Under the pieces are notes generated by a model. That model worked only from the letters and a program-made list of their open reading frames with translations, was not told where the DNA came from and did not search any database. A stretch of 64,000 nt of DNA from Flavivirga abyssicola (GTDB lineage Bacteria; Bacteroidota; Bacteroidia; Flavobacteriales; Flavobacteriaceae). The first letter of the stretch is position 1, and every line of letters begins with the position of its first letter. Shown here piece by piece: positions 25,898-33,132 of this stretch. The stretch spans positions 2,653,001 through 2,717,000 of the forward strand of contig NZ_CP141266.1 of the NCBI RefSeq assembly GCF_030540775.2. The letters are read 5' to 3'. A program made the translations under genes and the position numbers.

Positions 25898-28627
25898 ATG
25901 AAGAAACAACGACTTTTAAGCCGTATTGGATTACCAGTCCAATATGCTGGAAATGTATTTTTGATTGTTCTCTTTTTGTTAATGAATTCTAATTTGGATG
26001 CTCAGCAAGAAAAGCGAGGTAGGTATCTAGATGGAGGAAAAATTAGCACAAAAGATAATACGATAATTTGCATTGATGGAAACTCAACGCCTATAAATGT
26101 ATATTTAAAAGGGGATAGAGGTAAAAAGAAGCAATGGATTATTACAGATGCTAAAAATAATATTTTAGCCTTACCAAAAGCACCTCCGTTCGATTTTGAG
26201 AATGCAGGAGCTGGTGTTTGTAAAATTTGGAACATATCATATTGGTGGTATGTTAGGAATTTAAAAGTGGGGAAGAATCTATCAAAATTAAGAGGTTTGT
26301 ATGACTTATCCAATTCGATAGAAGTAATAAGAAACGAACCAAAAGGAGGTACCTTAACAGGCGGGCCATTTGAGTTTACGGTTGGTGATGGTATCGCCGA
26401 TAATATTCCAGAAGGCGCCATAACTTTAGAAGGCAATACAGGAGGAAACTCACAATGGGTCGTAACAGATGCAGATGGCAATATCTTAGGTTTGCCACCG
26501 AGCCCATATGTTGTAGATTTTGATGGAGCAGGACAGGGAACCTGTTTGGTATGGCATTTAAGTTTTGATGGTGACATTGAAGGTGCAGAAGCAGGAAAGA
26601 ATGCCTCCGAATTAGTAGGTTGTTATAGTTTGTCGAATCCTATTGAAGTTATTAGAAACAATACGAAAGTCGATGGCGGTACCCTAACTGGCGGACCGTT
26701 TGAATACTGTGTAGGTGACGGAGTAGCTGATAATATTCCAGAAGGTACCATAGTATTAGAAGGCAATTCAGGAGGAAACTCGCAATGGGTCGTAACAGAT
26801 GCAGATGGCAATATCTTAGGTTTGCCACCGAGCCCCTATGTCGTAAACTTTGATGGAGCGGGACAAGGAACTTGTTTGGTATGGCATTTAAGTTTTAACG
26901 GAGATGTTGAAGGCGCAGAAGTAGGAAAGAACGCTTCGGATTTAGTGGGTGATTATGACTTGTCAAATCCTATTGAAGTAGTAAGAAACGAACCAAAAGG
27001 TGGTGTCTTAACAGGTGGGCCATTTGAGTTTACGGTAGGTGATGATATCGCTGATAATATTCCAGAGGGCTCCATAACTTTAGAAGGCAATTCAGGAGGA
27101 AACTCGCAATGGGTCGTAACAGATGCAGATGGCAATATCTTAGGTTTACCACCGAGCCCATATGTTGTGGATTTTGATGGAGCAGGACAGGGGACATGTT
27201 TGGTATGGCATTTAAGTTTTGATGGTGACATTGAAGGTGCAGAAGCAGGGAAGAATGCCTCCGATTTAGTAGGTTGTTATAGTTTGTCGAATCCTATCGA
27301 AGTTATTAGAAACAATGCGAAAGTCGATGGCGGCACCCTAACTGGCGGACCGTTTGAATACTGTGTAGGTGACGGAGTAGCTGATAATATTCCAGAAGGC
27401 GCCATAACATTGGAAGGCAATACGGGATCAAACTCGCAATGGGTTGTGACAGATGCAGATGGTAACATCTTAGGTTTGCCACCAAGTCCTTATGTCGTAA
27501 ACTTTGATGGAGCGGGACAAGGAACCTGTTTAGTATGGCATTTAAGTTTTAACGGAGATGTTGAAGGCGCAGAAGTAGGAAAGAACGCTTCGGATTTAGT
27601 GGGTGATTATGACTTGTCAAATCCTATTGAAGTAGTAAGAAACGAACCAAAAGGAGGTACCTTAACAGGCGGGCCATTTGAGTTTACGGTAGGTGATGAT
27701 ATCGCCGATAATATTCCAGAAGGTGCCATAACTTTAGAAGGCAATTCAGGAGGAAACTCGCAATGGGTCGTAACAGATGCAGATGGCAATATCTTAGGTT
27801 TACCACCGAGCCCATATGTTGTGGATTTTGATGGAGCAGGACAGGGAACTTGTTTGGTATGGCATTTAAGTTTTGATGGCGACATTGAAGGCGCGGAAGC
27901 AGGGAAGAATGCCTCTAATTTAGTGGGCTGTTATAGCTTGTCAAATCCAATTGAAGTTATCAGAAATGATAAAGTAGAGCCAGTATGTGACGTTAATGGC
28001 GGGCATATCAAAGCTGGAGGGTTATACTTATTTTGTGAAGGAGATGGTAATGATGATTTTGCAACAGGAATTAAGTTGCATAATGATAAAGGATATAATT
28101 CACAATGGGTCGTTACTGACGTTGAAGGTAATATTCTAGGACTACCACCAACACCTGATGCTGTTAATTTTGATGGCGCAGGACCTGGGGTTTGTTTAAT
28201 CTGGCATTTGAGTTTCAATACCGTTAGTGGAGCCGAGAAAGGAAATAACGCCTTTACAGATTTGTCTGGTTGTTATGATTTATCGAACCCAATACCAGTT
28301 TTTAGATTTCCATCCGATAGCGGTATTTGTGATTTGATAAATTATACGAATCATAATAAAAGTAAATCTGTTACAGTTTCGATGCATCCTAATCCAGCTA
28401 GAAATAATTTGAAAATTGATCTATCTGAAATTGACGATGAAGATGTTACAGTGAAAATTTACAATTTTTCTAGTGTAGAGGTTATTAAGAAATCTGTTAA
28501 CCTTAAATCTAAGTATGATAAAACTATTAACGTTAATGTTAGTTCATTGCCACAAGGGCTTTATCTAGTTAGTGTTACGAATAAAGATCATTCTATTAAG
28601 ACAGTTAGAAGACTACTTGTAGAATAA
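25898..28627 (+). CDS. Surface protein with seven ~110-residue repeats and T9SS type A sorting domain
   Basis: Exported protein of 909 residues whose family I do not recognise by name. A signal-like N-terminus (hydrophobic about 15-32) is followed by seven repeat units starting near bases 26030, 26345, 26675, 26999, 27329, 27653 and 27998. Each has a core of SQWVVTDADGNILGLPP, an FDGAG-x-G-x-C-L-x-W-H segment and ends in LSNPI. Units 2-6 are nearly identical and alternate A-B-A-B-A with a 654-bp period; units 1 and 7 are divergent. The last ~75 residues (HPNPARNNLKIDLSE ... TVRRLLVE) are a type A sorting domain. Flanked by terminators, it is monocistronic. Likely an adhesin-like surface filament; the ligand is unknown. 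Confidence 0.85.
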   Translation: MKKQRLLSRIGLPVQYAGNVFLIVLFLLMNSNLDAQQEKRGRYLDGGKISTKDNTIICIDGNSTPINVYLKGDRGKKKQWIITDAKNNILALPKAPPFDFENAGAGVCKIWNISYWWYVRNLKVGKNLSKLRGLYDLSNSIEVIRNEPKGGTLTGGPFEFTVGDGIADNIPEGAITLEGNTGGNSQWVVTDADGNILGLPPSPYVVDFDGAGQGTCLVWHLSFDGDIEGAEAGKNASELVGCYSLSNPIEVIRNNTKVDGGTLTGGPFEYCVGDGVADNIPEGTIVLEGNSGGNSQWVVTDADGNILGLPPSPYVVNFDGAGQGTCLVWHLSFNGDVEGAEVGKNASDLVGDYDLSNPIEVVRNEPKGGVLTGGPFEFTVGDDIADNIPEGSITLEGNSGGNSQWVVTDADGNILGLPPSPYVVDFDGAGQGTCLVWHLSFDGDIEGAEAGKNASDLVGCYSLSNPIEVIRNNAKVDGGTLTGGPFEYCVGDGVADNIPEGAITLEGNTGSNSQWVVTDADGNILGLPPSPYVVNFDGAGQGTCLVWHLSFNGDVEGAEVGKNASDLVGDYDLSNPIEVVRNEPKGGTLTGGPFEFTVGDDIADNIPEGAITLEGNSGGNSQWVVTDADGNILGLPPSPYVVDFDGAGQGTCLVWHLSFDGDIEGAEAGKNASNLVGCYSLSNPIEVIRNDKVEPVCDVNGGHIKAGGLYLFCEGDGNDDFATGIKLHNDKGYNSQWVVTDVEGNILGLPPTPDAVNFDGAGPGVCLIWHLSFNTVSGAEKGNNAFTDLSGCYDLSNPIPVFRFPSDSGICDLINYTNHNKSKSVTVSMHPNPARNNLKIDLSEIDDEDVTVKIYNFSSVEVIKKSVNLKSKYDKTINVNVSSLPQGLYLVSVTNKDHSIKTVRRLLVE
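26345..27997 (+). repeat. Tandem coding repeat, A-B-A-B-A units of 324-345 bp
   Basis: Five nearly identical in-frame units start at 26345, 26675, 26999, 27329 and 27653. A-type units (first, third, fifth) carry FEFTVGD and GCYSLSN; B-type units carry FEYCVGD and GDYDLSN. A+B makes a 654-bp super-unit repeated twice plus a final A. Near identity at the DNA level points to recent unequal crossing-over. This region is prone to assembly collapse and to copy-number change. Confidence 0.9.
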
Positions 28628-28650
28628 AAATTTTAAGTTGTGTTAATGGT

Positions 28651-28695
28651 ACAAAAGAAGTTAGCTAAAAAAAGGTTAGCTTCTTTTGTTTTTTA
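28651..28695. terminator. Bidirectional terminator between the repeat protein and a glycosyltransferase
   Basis: ACAAAAGAAG (28651-28660) pairs with CTTCTTTTGT (28680-28689); inside it TTAGC and GTTAG extend the stem with G-T pairs. T residues follow on the plus strand, and the left arm's complement gives T-rich sequence on the minus strand. The right arm overlaps the 3' end of the minus-strand glycosyltransferase gene. Confidence 0.8.
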
Positions 28696-29542
28696 AAAAC
28701 AAGGTATTTTTTATACCCTTCCAACGTAAATCACGAATGAATATGCCTTCTTCCTCTGATACCAAATATGAAACTTTACTTTTTTTAGCTTTTAAATAGC
28801 CAGACATATAATCCTTAAATAAAGCAAAGCTTCTCTTTTTGTAAGCTAATTTCATAGCCGAAATTAGAGTAATCATAAATCCATAACGCATTTTGTACAT
28901 AGCTTCTCCCTGTAAATATTTTGAAGCTTTATTATAACTTGCACCAGTTGGTTTTAGATGTTTAACTTTTAATGATTCATCAGTTAAAATGTCCCAATTA
29001 TAAAATTTAGCTAGTAACTCATCAACGGTATCCCAACCCATGGAAGGTTTGAGTTTTCCTATTTGAAGAAAGCATTTTTTTCTGTAGGCTTTTAAGGCAC
29101 CGCGAATATGATCTTTTCGTGTTAAGTTTTCTAAAACCCAGTGATTATTCTTTTCTATATAACAGAAGCCTGAAACCATCCCTAGCTTTTCATTTTTCTT
29201 GTAATGATTAGATAGTTGTTCTAAATAATTATTTGGAAAAATGAGATCGGCATCGAACTTGCAAATCACATCGTAATCATCATCTAAAGCATCATATCCT
29301 TTGTAAAAGGCATTTATGATTTTTGAACCAGGCAAATGTTTATTAGATGATTTAGAATTTATTAAATGAATCCAATCGTGTTTTTTTGCATAAACATCAA
29401 CAATACTCTGTGTGTTATCCGTAGAATTATCATTTACAACTACCAAACGTTTTGGTTCTAAAGATTGATTAACCAAAGAGTCTAAAGTAGCCCCAATAGA
29501 GCTTTGCTCGTTATGGGCAGGAATGATTATGTAAAAATTCAT
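28676..29542 (-). CDS. Family 2 glycosyltransferase
   Basis: Cytosolic GT-A fold glycosyltransferase of 288 residues. The nucleotide-binding start is IIPAHNEQSSIGATLDSL with VVNDNSTDNT, and the metal-binding DxD is in CKFDADLIFP (about residue 94). Further along, GMVSGFCYIEK and MGWDTVDELL occupy the acceptor side. No membrane segment is visible. Donor and acceptor sugars are unknown. It is divergent from a second glycosyltransferase gene with 47 nt between the starts, which therefore share a promoter region. Confidence 0.87.
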   Translation of the reverse strand: MNFYIIIPAHNEQSSIGATLDSLVNQSLEPKRLVVVNDNSTDNTQSIVDVYAKKHDWIHLINSKSSNKHLPGSKIINAFYKGYDALDDDYDVICKFDADLIFPNNYLEQLSNHYKKNEKLGMVSGFCYIEKNNHWVLENLTRKDHIRGALKAYRKKCFLQIGKLKPSMGWDTVDELLAKFYNWDILTDESLKVKHLKPTGASYNKASKYLQGEAMYKMRYGFMITLISAMKLAYKKRSFALFKDYMSGYLKAKKSKVSYLVSEEEGIFIRDLRWKGIKNTLFLKNKRS

Positions 29543-29572
29543 AGATCTAGTTCATTAACTTACAAATATCTT

Positions 29573-29580
29573 TATTTTTG
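29573..29580 (+). promoter_or_regulatory. -7 promoter element before the second glycosyltransferase
   Basis: TATTTTTG matches TAnnTTTG exactly. Its end is the TTG at 29578 that could be misread as a start. The ATG at 29590 lies only 9 nt beyond the box, so the mRNA leader would be a few bases or none. Confidence 0.55.
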
Positions 29581-29589
29581 TTTTGTAAT

Positions 29590-30474
29590 ATGGATATTTT
29601 TGAAAGAAACATTTTCGTTGTCATTGTTTCCTATAACGGAGAAAAGTGGCTTGTTAAAAATTTAGAAAGTTTAAAACAATCGCTATTCCCTATCAAAGTT
29701 ATTGTGATTGATAATAATTCTTCAGATAGTACTGCTGAGATCGTAAAATCATTTCCTGATGTACAATTAATTTTAAGTAAAGAAAACCTAGGGTTTGGAA
29801 AAGCTAATAACTTAGGGATTAAAACCTCATTAGAACAAGGTGCCGATTATGTTTTTCTTTTAAATCAAGATACATGGATATACCCTGAAACTTTCGGAAA
29901 TTTGATTAAAGTTGCTGAGCTTAATGAAAATTATGGTATTTTAAGTCCACTTCATTATTCAAGAGATGAAAATGTATTGGATGAAAATTTTAAAACCTTT
30001 TGGAATAGAAAAACAGATACTATTTCAGAGAATGTAGATGAAGTCCCTTTTGTAAATGCAGCAGCTTGGTTAATTTCTAAGCAGGTTATTGAAAAAGTGG
30101 GATACTTTGAACCCATGTTTAATCACTATGGTGAAGATCGAAATTATGTAGATAGAGTGCGGTTTCATCGTTATAAAATTGTTATTGTAAAAGATGCTAA
30201 AATTTGTCACGATAGGGAGATTAGGAGGAATTTTAACAAAGACAGTATCCAGTCTAAATATAAGATTTTAGGCGAGATTTTAAACATTAATTACTCCGTA
30301 TTTAAAGCGTATTTAAAAGGTTTACAATCCGTTTTTGGATTGCCTAAATATTTTTATAAGTATTATACTTTGCGCCAAGTTTTACAATTATTTTTTAAGT
30401 TGAGTATCTATTATTTGATGCTAAAGGTGAATACCTTCAGTATTTTAAAAAAACGGAGAGGTTATAAAAGATGA
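29590..30474 (+). CDS. Family 2 glycosyltransferase, WbbL/rhamnosyltransferase-like
   Basis: GT-A glycosyltransferase of the WbbL-like group, adding a sugar to a growing surface polysaccharide or lipid-linked glycan. The N-terminus has VVIVSYNGEKWL and VIDNNSSDST, then LGFGKANNLGI, typical of this group, and the metal-binding region LLNQDTWIYPE (NQD in place of DxD, as usual here). I start it at ATG 29590, because the TTG at 29578 lies in the -7 box. Its last 4 nt overlap the start of the flippase gene (ATGA), showing translational coupling and a shared role in glycan export. Confidence 0.86.
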   Translation: MDIFERNIFVVIVSYNGEKWLVKNLESLKQSLFPIKVIVIDNNSSDSTAEIVKSFPDVQLILSKENLGFGKANNLGIKTSLEQGADYVFLLNQDTWIYPETFGNLIKVAELNENYGILSPLHYSRDENVLDENFKTFWNRKTDTISENVDEVPFVNAAAWLISKQVIEKVGYFEPMFNHYGEDRNYVDRVRFHRYKIVIVKDAKICHDREIRRNFNKDSIQSKYKILGEILNINYSVFKAYLKGLQSVFGLPKYFYKYYTLRQVLQLFFKLSIYYLMLKVNTFSILKKRRGYKR

Positions 30475-31934
30475 AAAATACGAGTGAACAAAAGCAAGTA
30501 TTTTGGTTTACTATAATTAATTATTTGGGTATAGCCATAGGTATTATATCTACAGTTTTTATATACCCCAAAGACAAAGCATTTTTAGGTATTTTTCGTT
30601 ATATCTATGCCATTGCAGGATTATTATTTCCAATAATGATATTTGGTGCTGGACAAGCATTAATTAATTTTTATCCTACAGCTAGTGAGCACAACCAAAA
30701 GAAGTTATTTAAATATGGTATAGCTACCATATTAACAATAAGTAGTGTTCTTTTTTTGGGTATGCTATTAGTAGATGCTTTTTTTATAATAGAAAATTAT
30801 AAATATGTTTATTATGCCTTTCCTATAGGTGTGTCATTAGCTTTTATAGAACTATTTAAACGTCAGGCAACAAACATTAATAAATTGTCTATACCTACCT
30901 TATTTGAAAAAATAATACCCAAAATAGCATTGCCTACAGTGTTTATTTTGTTATTATCAGGATTTTTTGAAGTTGAAGGAGGCTTAGTAGCTCTGGTTAT
31001 CTCTTATTTTATTCTTTTAGGCTGTTTATCCATATATATATTTAAACATTATAGAGTTAATTTAGACTTTAGTTTTAAATCACTCTTTTCACAGGTGTCT
31101 AGGAAAGAGTATTACAAGTATAGTTTTTATGCTTTTTTGGGGAGTTTTGGGTCTTTTTTAGCTTTTCGCCTGGATACGCTAATGATTCCTGAATTTCTTT
31201 CTTTTGAAGCCAATGGGACCTATAGTATTGGGGTTATTTTAGCTTCAGTAATAGCAATTCCGGCAACAGGGGTGTTTTCAATTTATGCGCCATTAGTCTC
31301 TAAATATATAAAGCATCAAGATCTTGATATGCTCGGTAGGAAGTATGTTGAAAACGCTAAACTCTTATTTTTTGTTGGAGCTATTCTTTATGGGGCCATT
31401 GTTTTAGGGATAAATTCGTTTTTTAAATTATTGCCAACATATGATAAATTAGTTGATACTATACCTATTATCTTCATTTTAGGAGCTAATGTTTTATTTA
31501 ATATGTCTACAGGTTTTAGTTCTGAGATTATTTCGTATTCTAAGTATTATAAGACTAACATTGTTTTAATCTTAATTTTAGTGATTTTAAATGTTGGATT
31601 GAATTTATACGTCTTAATTCTAACAGATTATGGAATCATAGGAGTGGCTTGGGCTTCATTTATTGCCATGACAGCTTTTAATCTCTTCAAGATATTTTAT
31701 ATCTATAGTAAATTTAAAATATTACCTTTTGATAAAGGGTATTTTCATCTATTTGTAATAACTCTTTTTGTGGGAACGGTTTTTTATTGGATACCAGAAA
31801 TACAGAATAATGTTGTTAATATATTAGTAAAGTCATGCACGTTTATTTTGGCGATGGTTTACATCGTTTTTAAGCTTAAGTTAATCTACGCTCTGAATTA
31901 TTGGATAGATAAAATTTTTAAAATCAAAGCGTAA
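30471..31934 (+). CDS. Polysaccharide flippase, Wzx-like (MOP superfamily)
   Basis: Inner-membrane protein of 487 residues with about 12-14 hydrophobic segments along its whole length, matching the polysaccharide transporter branch of the MOP superfamily that flips undecaprenyl-linked oligosaccharides. It starts inside the stop of the preceding glycosyltransferase (ATGA overlap). Features include the N-terminal GIAIGIISTVFIYP and central RLDTLMIPEFLS with SIGVILASVIAIPATGVF, where the RLD and the following helix are typical. No Wzy polymerase or Wzz is adjacent, so the complete pathway must be elsewhere. Confidence 0.85.
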   Translation: MKNTSEQKQVFWFTIINYLGIAIGIISTVFIYPKDKAFLGIFRYIYAIAGLLFPIMIFGAGQALINFYPTASEHNQKKLFKYGIATILTISSVLFLGMLLVDAFFIIENYKYVYYAFPIGVSLAFIELFKRQATNINKLSIPTLFEKIIPKIALPTVFILLLSGFFEVEGGLVALVISYFILLGCLSIYIFKHYRVNLDFSFKSLFSQVSRKEYYKYSFYAFLGSFGSFLAFRLDTLMIPEFLSFEANGTYSIGVILASVIAIPATGVFSIYAPLVSKYIKHQDLDMLGRKYVENAKLLFFVGAILYGAIVLGINSFFKLLPTYDKLVDTIPIIFILGANVLFNMSTGFSSEIISYSKYYKTNIVLILILVILNVGLNLYVLILTDYGIIGVAWASFIAMTAFNLFKIFYIYSKFKILPFDKGYFHLFVITLFVGTVFYWIPEIQNNVVNILVKSCTFILAMVYIVFKLKLIYALNYWIDKIFKIKA

Positions 31935-31960
31935 GACATGCTTATTGTTCCTTGTATTAA

Positions 31961-33019
31961 TTAATGCTTATAAACAATAGCATTAATATTCATACCGGCT
32001 CCAACGCTTGCAAAAATAACAATATCACCTTTACTTATTTTTTGATTTTGCATAGCTCCTTTTAAAATCATGTCATATAAAGTAGGTACAGTTGCAACGC
32101 TAGAATTTCCTAATTTTCCGATGGTCATAGGCATAATATTTTCTGGCATATCTAAGTTATGTAATTTATAGAAACGCTTTACTATAGCTTCATCCATTTT
32201 TTCATTGGCCTGATGAATAAGTATTTTTTTTACATCTTTTATGGCAATACCACTTTTTTCAAGACATGATTTCATTGCTAAGGGAACGTTGTTTAATGCA
32301 AACTCGTAAATCTTTCTACCGTACATTTTTATATATCGACGCTTTTCATTTATATCATGGTTATTAGTTTCGCCAAAATAAATAAAATGAGCTTCATTCA
32401 ATGTGAAGGTAGCGGTCTCATGAGCAATAATACCCCCTGGTTCGTTGGTGTTTTCAATAACTACAGCTCCAGCACCATCGCTATAAATCATAGAGTCTCT
32501 ATCGTGCTTATCAATGATTCTAGAAAGGGTTTCAGCACCGATAACCAGGCACTTTTTGGCAATACCGGATTTTATAAATGCATTTGCTTGAATAACACCT
32601 TCTATCCATCCGGGGCAACCAAATAAAAGATCGTACCCAACACATTTTGAATTCTGAATTTTTAAAAGATGTTTAACTCTAGAAGCGATACTTGGTACAG
32701 TATCACTTTGTTCGGTATTGTGTTTAATATCGCCGTAATTATGAGCAACAATGATATAATCTAAATCTTCTTTATTGATTTGTGCGTTTTCAATAGCTTT
32801 TTCAGCAGCAAAGAAAGCGATATCAGATGTGTTTAAATCAGGCGTCGCATAGCGTCTTTCTTTAATGCCTGTTATAGCTTTAAATTTTTCTACTATAACT
32901 TCATTTGGAGAATTAATAACAGAACCATCAGTATTTAAAAATTCATGTTCATAAAAATCCTCATTCTTTTCAATGGTTTCCGGAATATAACTTCCTGTTC
33001 CCGTAATCTTAATATTCAT
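31961..33019 (-). CDS. 3-oxoacyl-ACP synthase III (FabH-like)
   Basis: Thiolase-fold condensing enzyme of 352 residues. The catalytic triad is visible: Cys in LLFGCPGWIEG, His in LIHQANEKMDEAI and Asn in LGNSSVATVP. The motif after the Cys (CPGWIEG) differs from the CAGF/CSGF of housekeeping FabH, so this may be a paralog using an unusual starter or head-to-head substrate, as in KasIII enzymes of specialised lipid pathways. Its 5' side contains a perfect 18-bp inverted repeat ending 7 nt before the ATG. It is convergent with the flippase gene and downstream of gcvP; functional linkage to either is not evident. Confidence 0.85.
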   Translation of the reverse strand: MNIKITGTGSYIPETIEKNEDFYEHEFLNTDGSVINSPNEVIVEKFKAITGIKERRYATPDLNTSDIAFFAAEKAIENAQINKEDLDYIIVAHNYGDIKHNTEQSDTVPSIASRVKHLLKIQNSKCVGYDLLFGCPGWIEGVIQANAFIKSGIAKKCLVIGAETLSRIIDKHDRDSMIYSDGAGAVVIENTNEPGGIIAHETATFTLNEAHFIYFGETNNHDINEKRRYIKMYGRKIYEFALNNVPLAMKSCLEKSGIAIKDVKKILIHQANEKMDEAIVKRFYKLHNLDMPENIMPMTIGKLGNSSVATVPTLYDMILKGAMQNQKISKGDIVIFASVGAGMNINAIVYKH

Positions 33020-33025
33020 GAGAGA

Positions 33026-33098
33026 AAAATTTGCCTTTAATTATTTGTAGTATAAGTAACCGAAACAAGGTACTCGTTTTTAATTAAAGGCAAATTTT
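33026..33098. repeat. Perfect 18-bp inverted repeat before the FabH-like gene
   Basis: AAAATTTGCCTTTAATTA (33026-33043) is the exact reverse complement of 33081-33098, with a 37-nt loop. On the minus strand the second arm is followed by TTTTT and then by the ATG at 33019. It could end gcvP transcripts, mask the ribosome-binding region of the FabH-like gene, or bind a regulator. Confidence 0.6.
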
Positions 33099-33132
33099 GT
33101 TTTATTTTAATTTACGATGTTCAAAGACTATA

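Noticed and set aside
26002-28218. Several minus-strand open frames inside the repeat protein gene
   Set aside because: They repeat with the coding repeat, have no start signals or domain content, and are shadows of the plus-strand gene.
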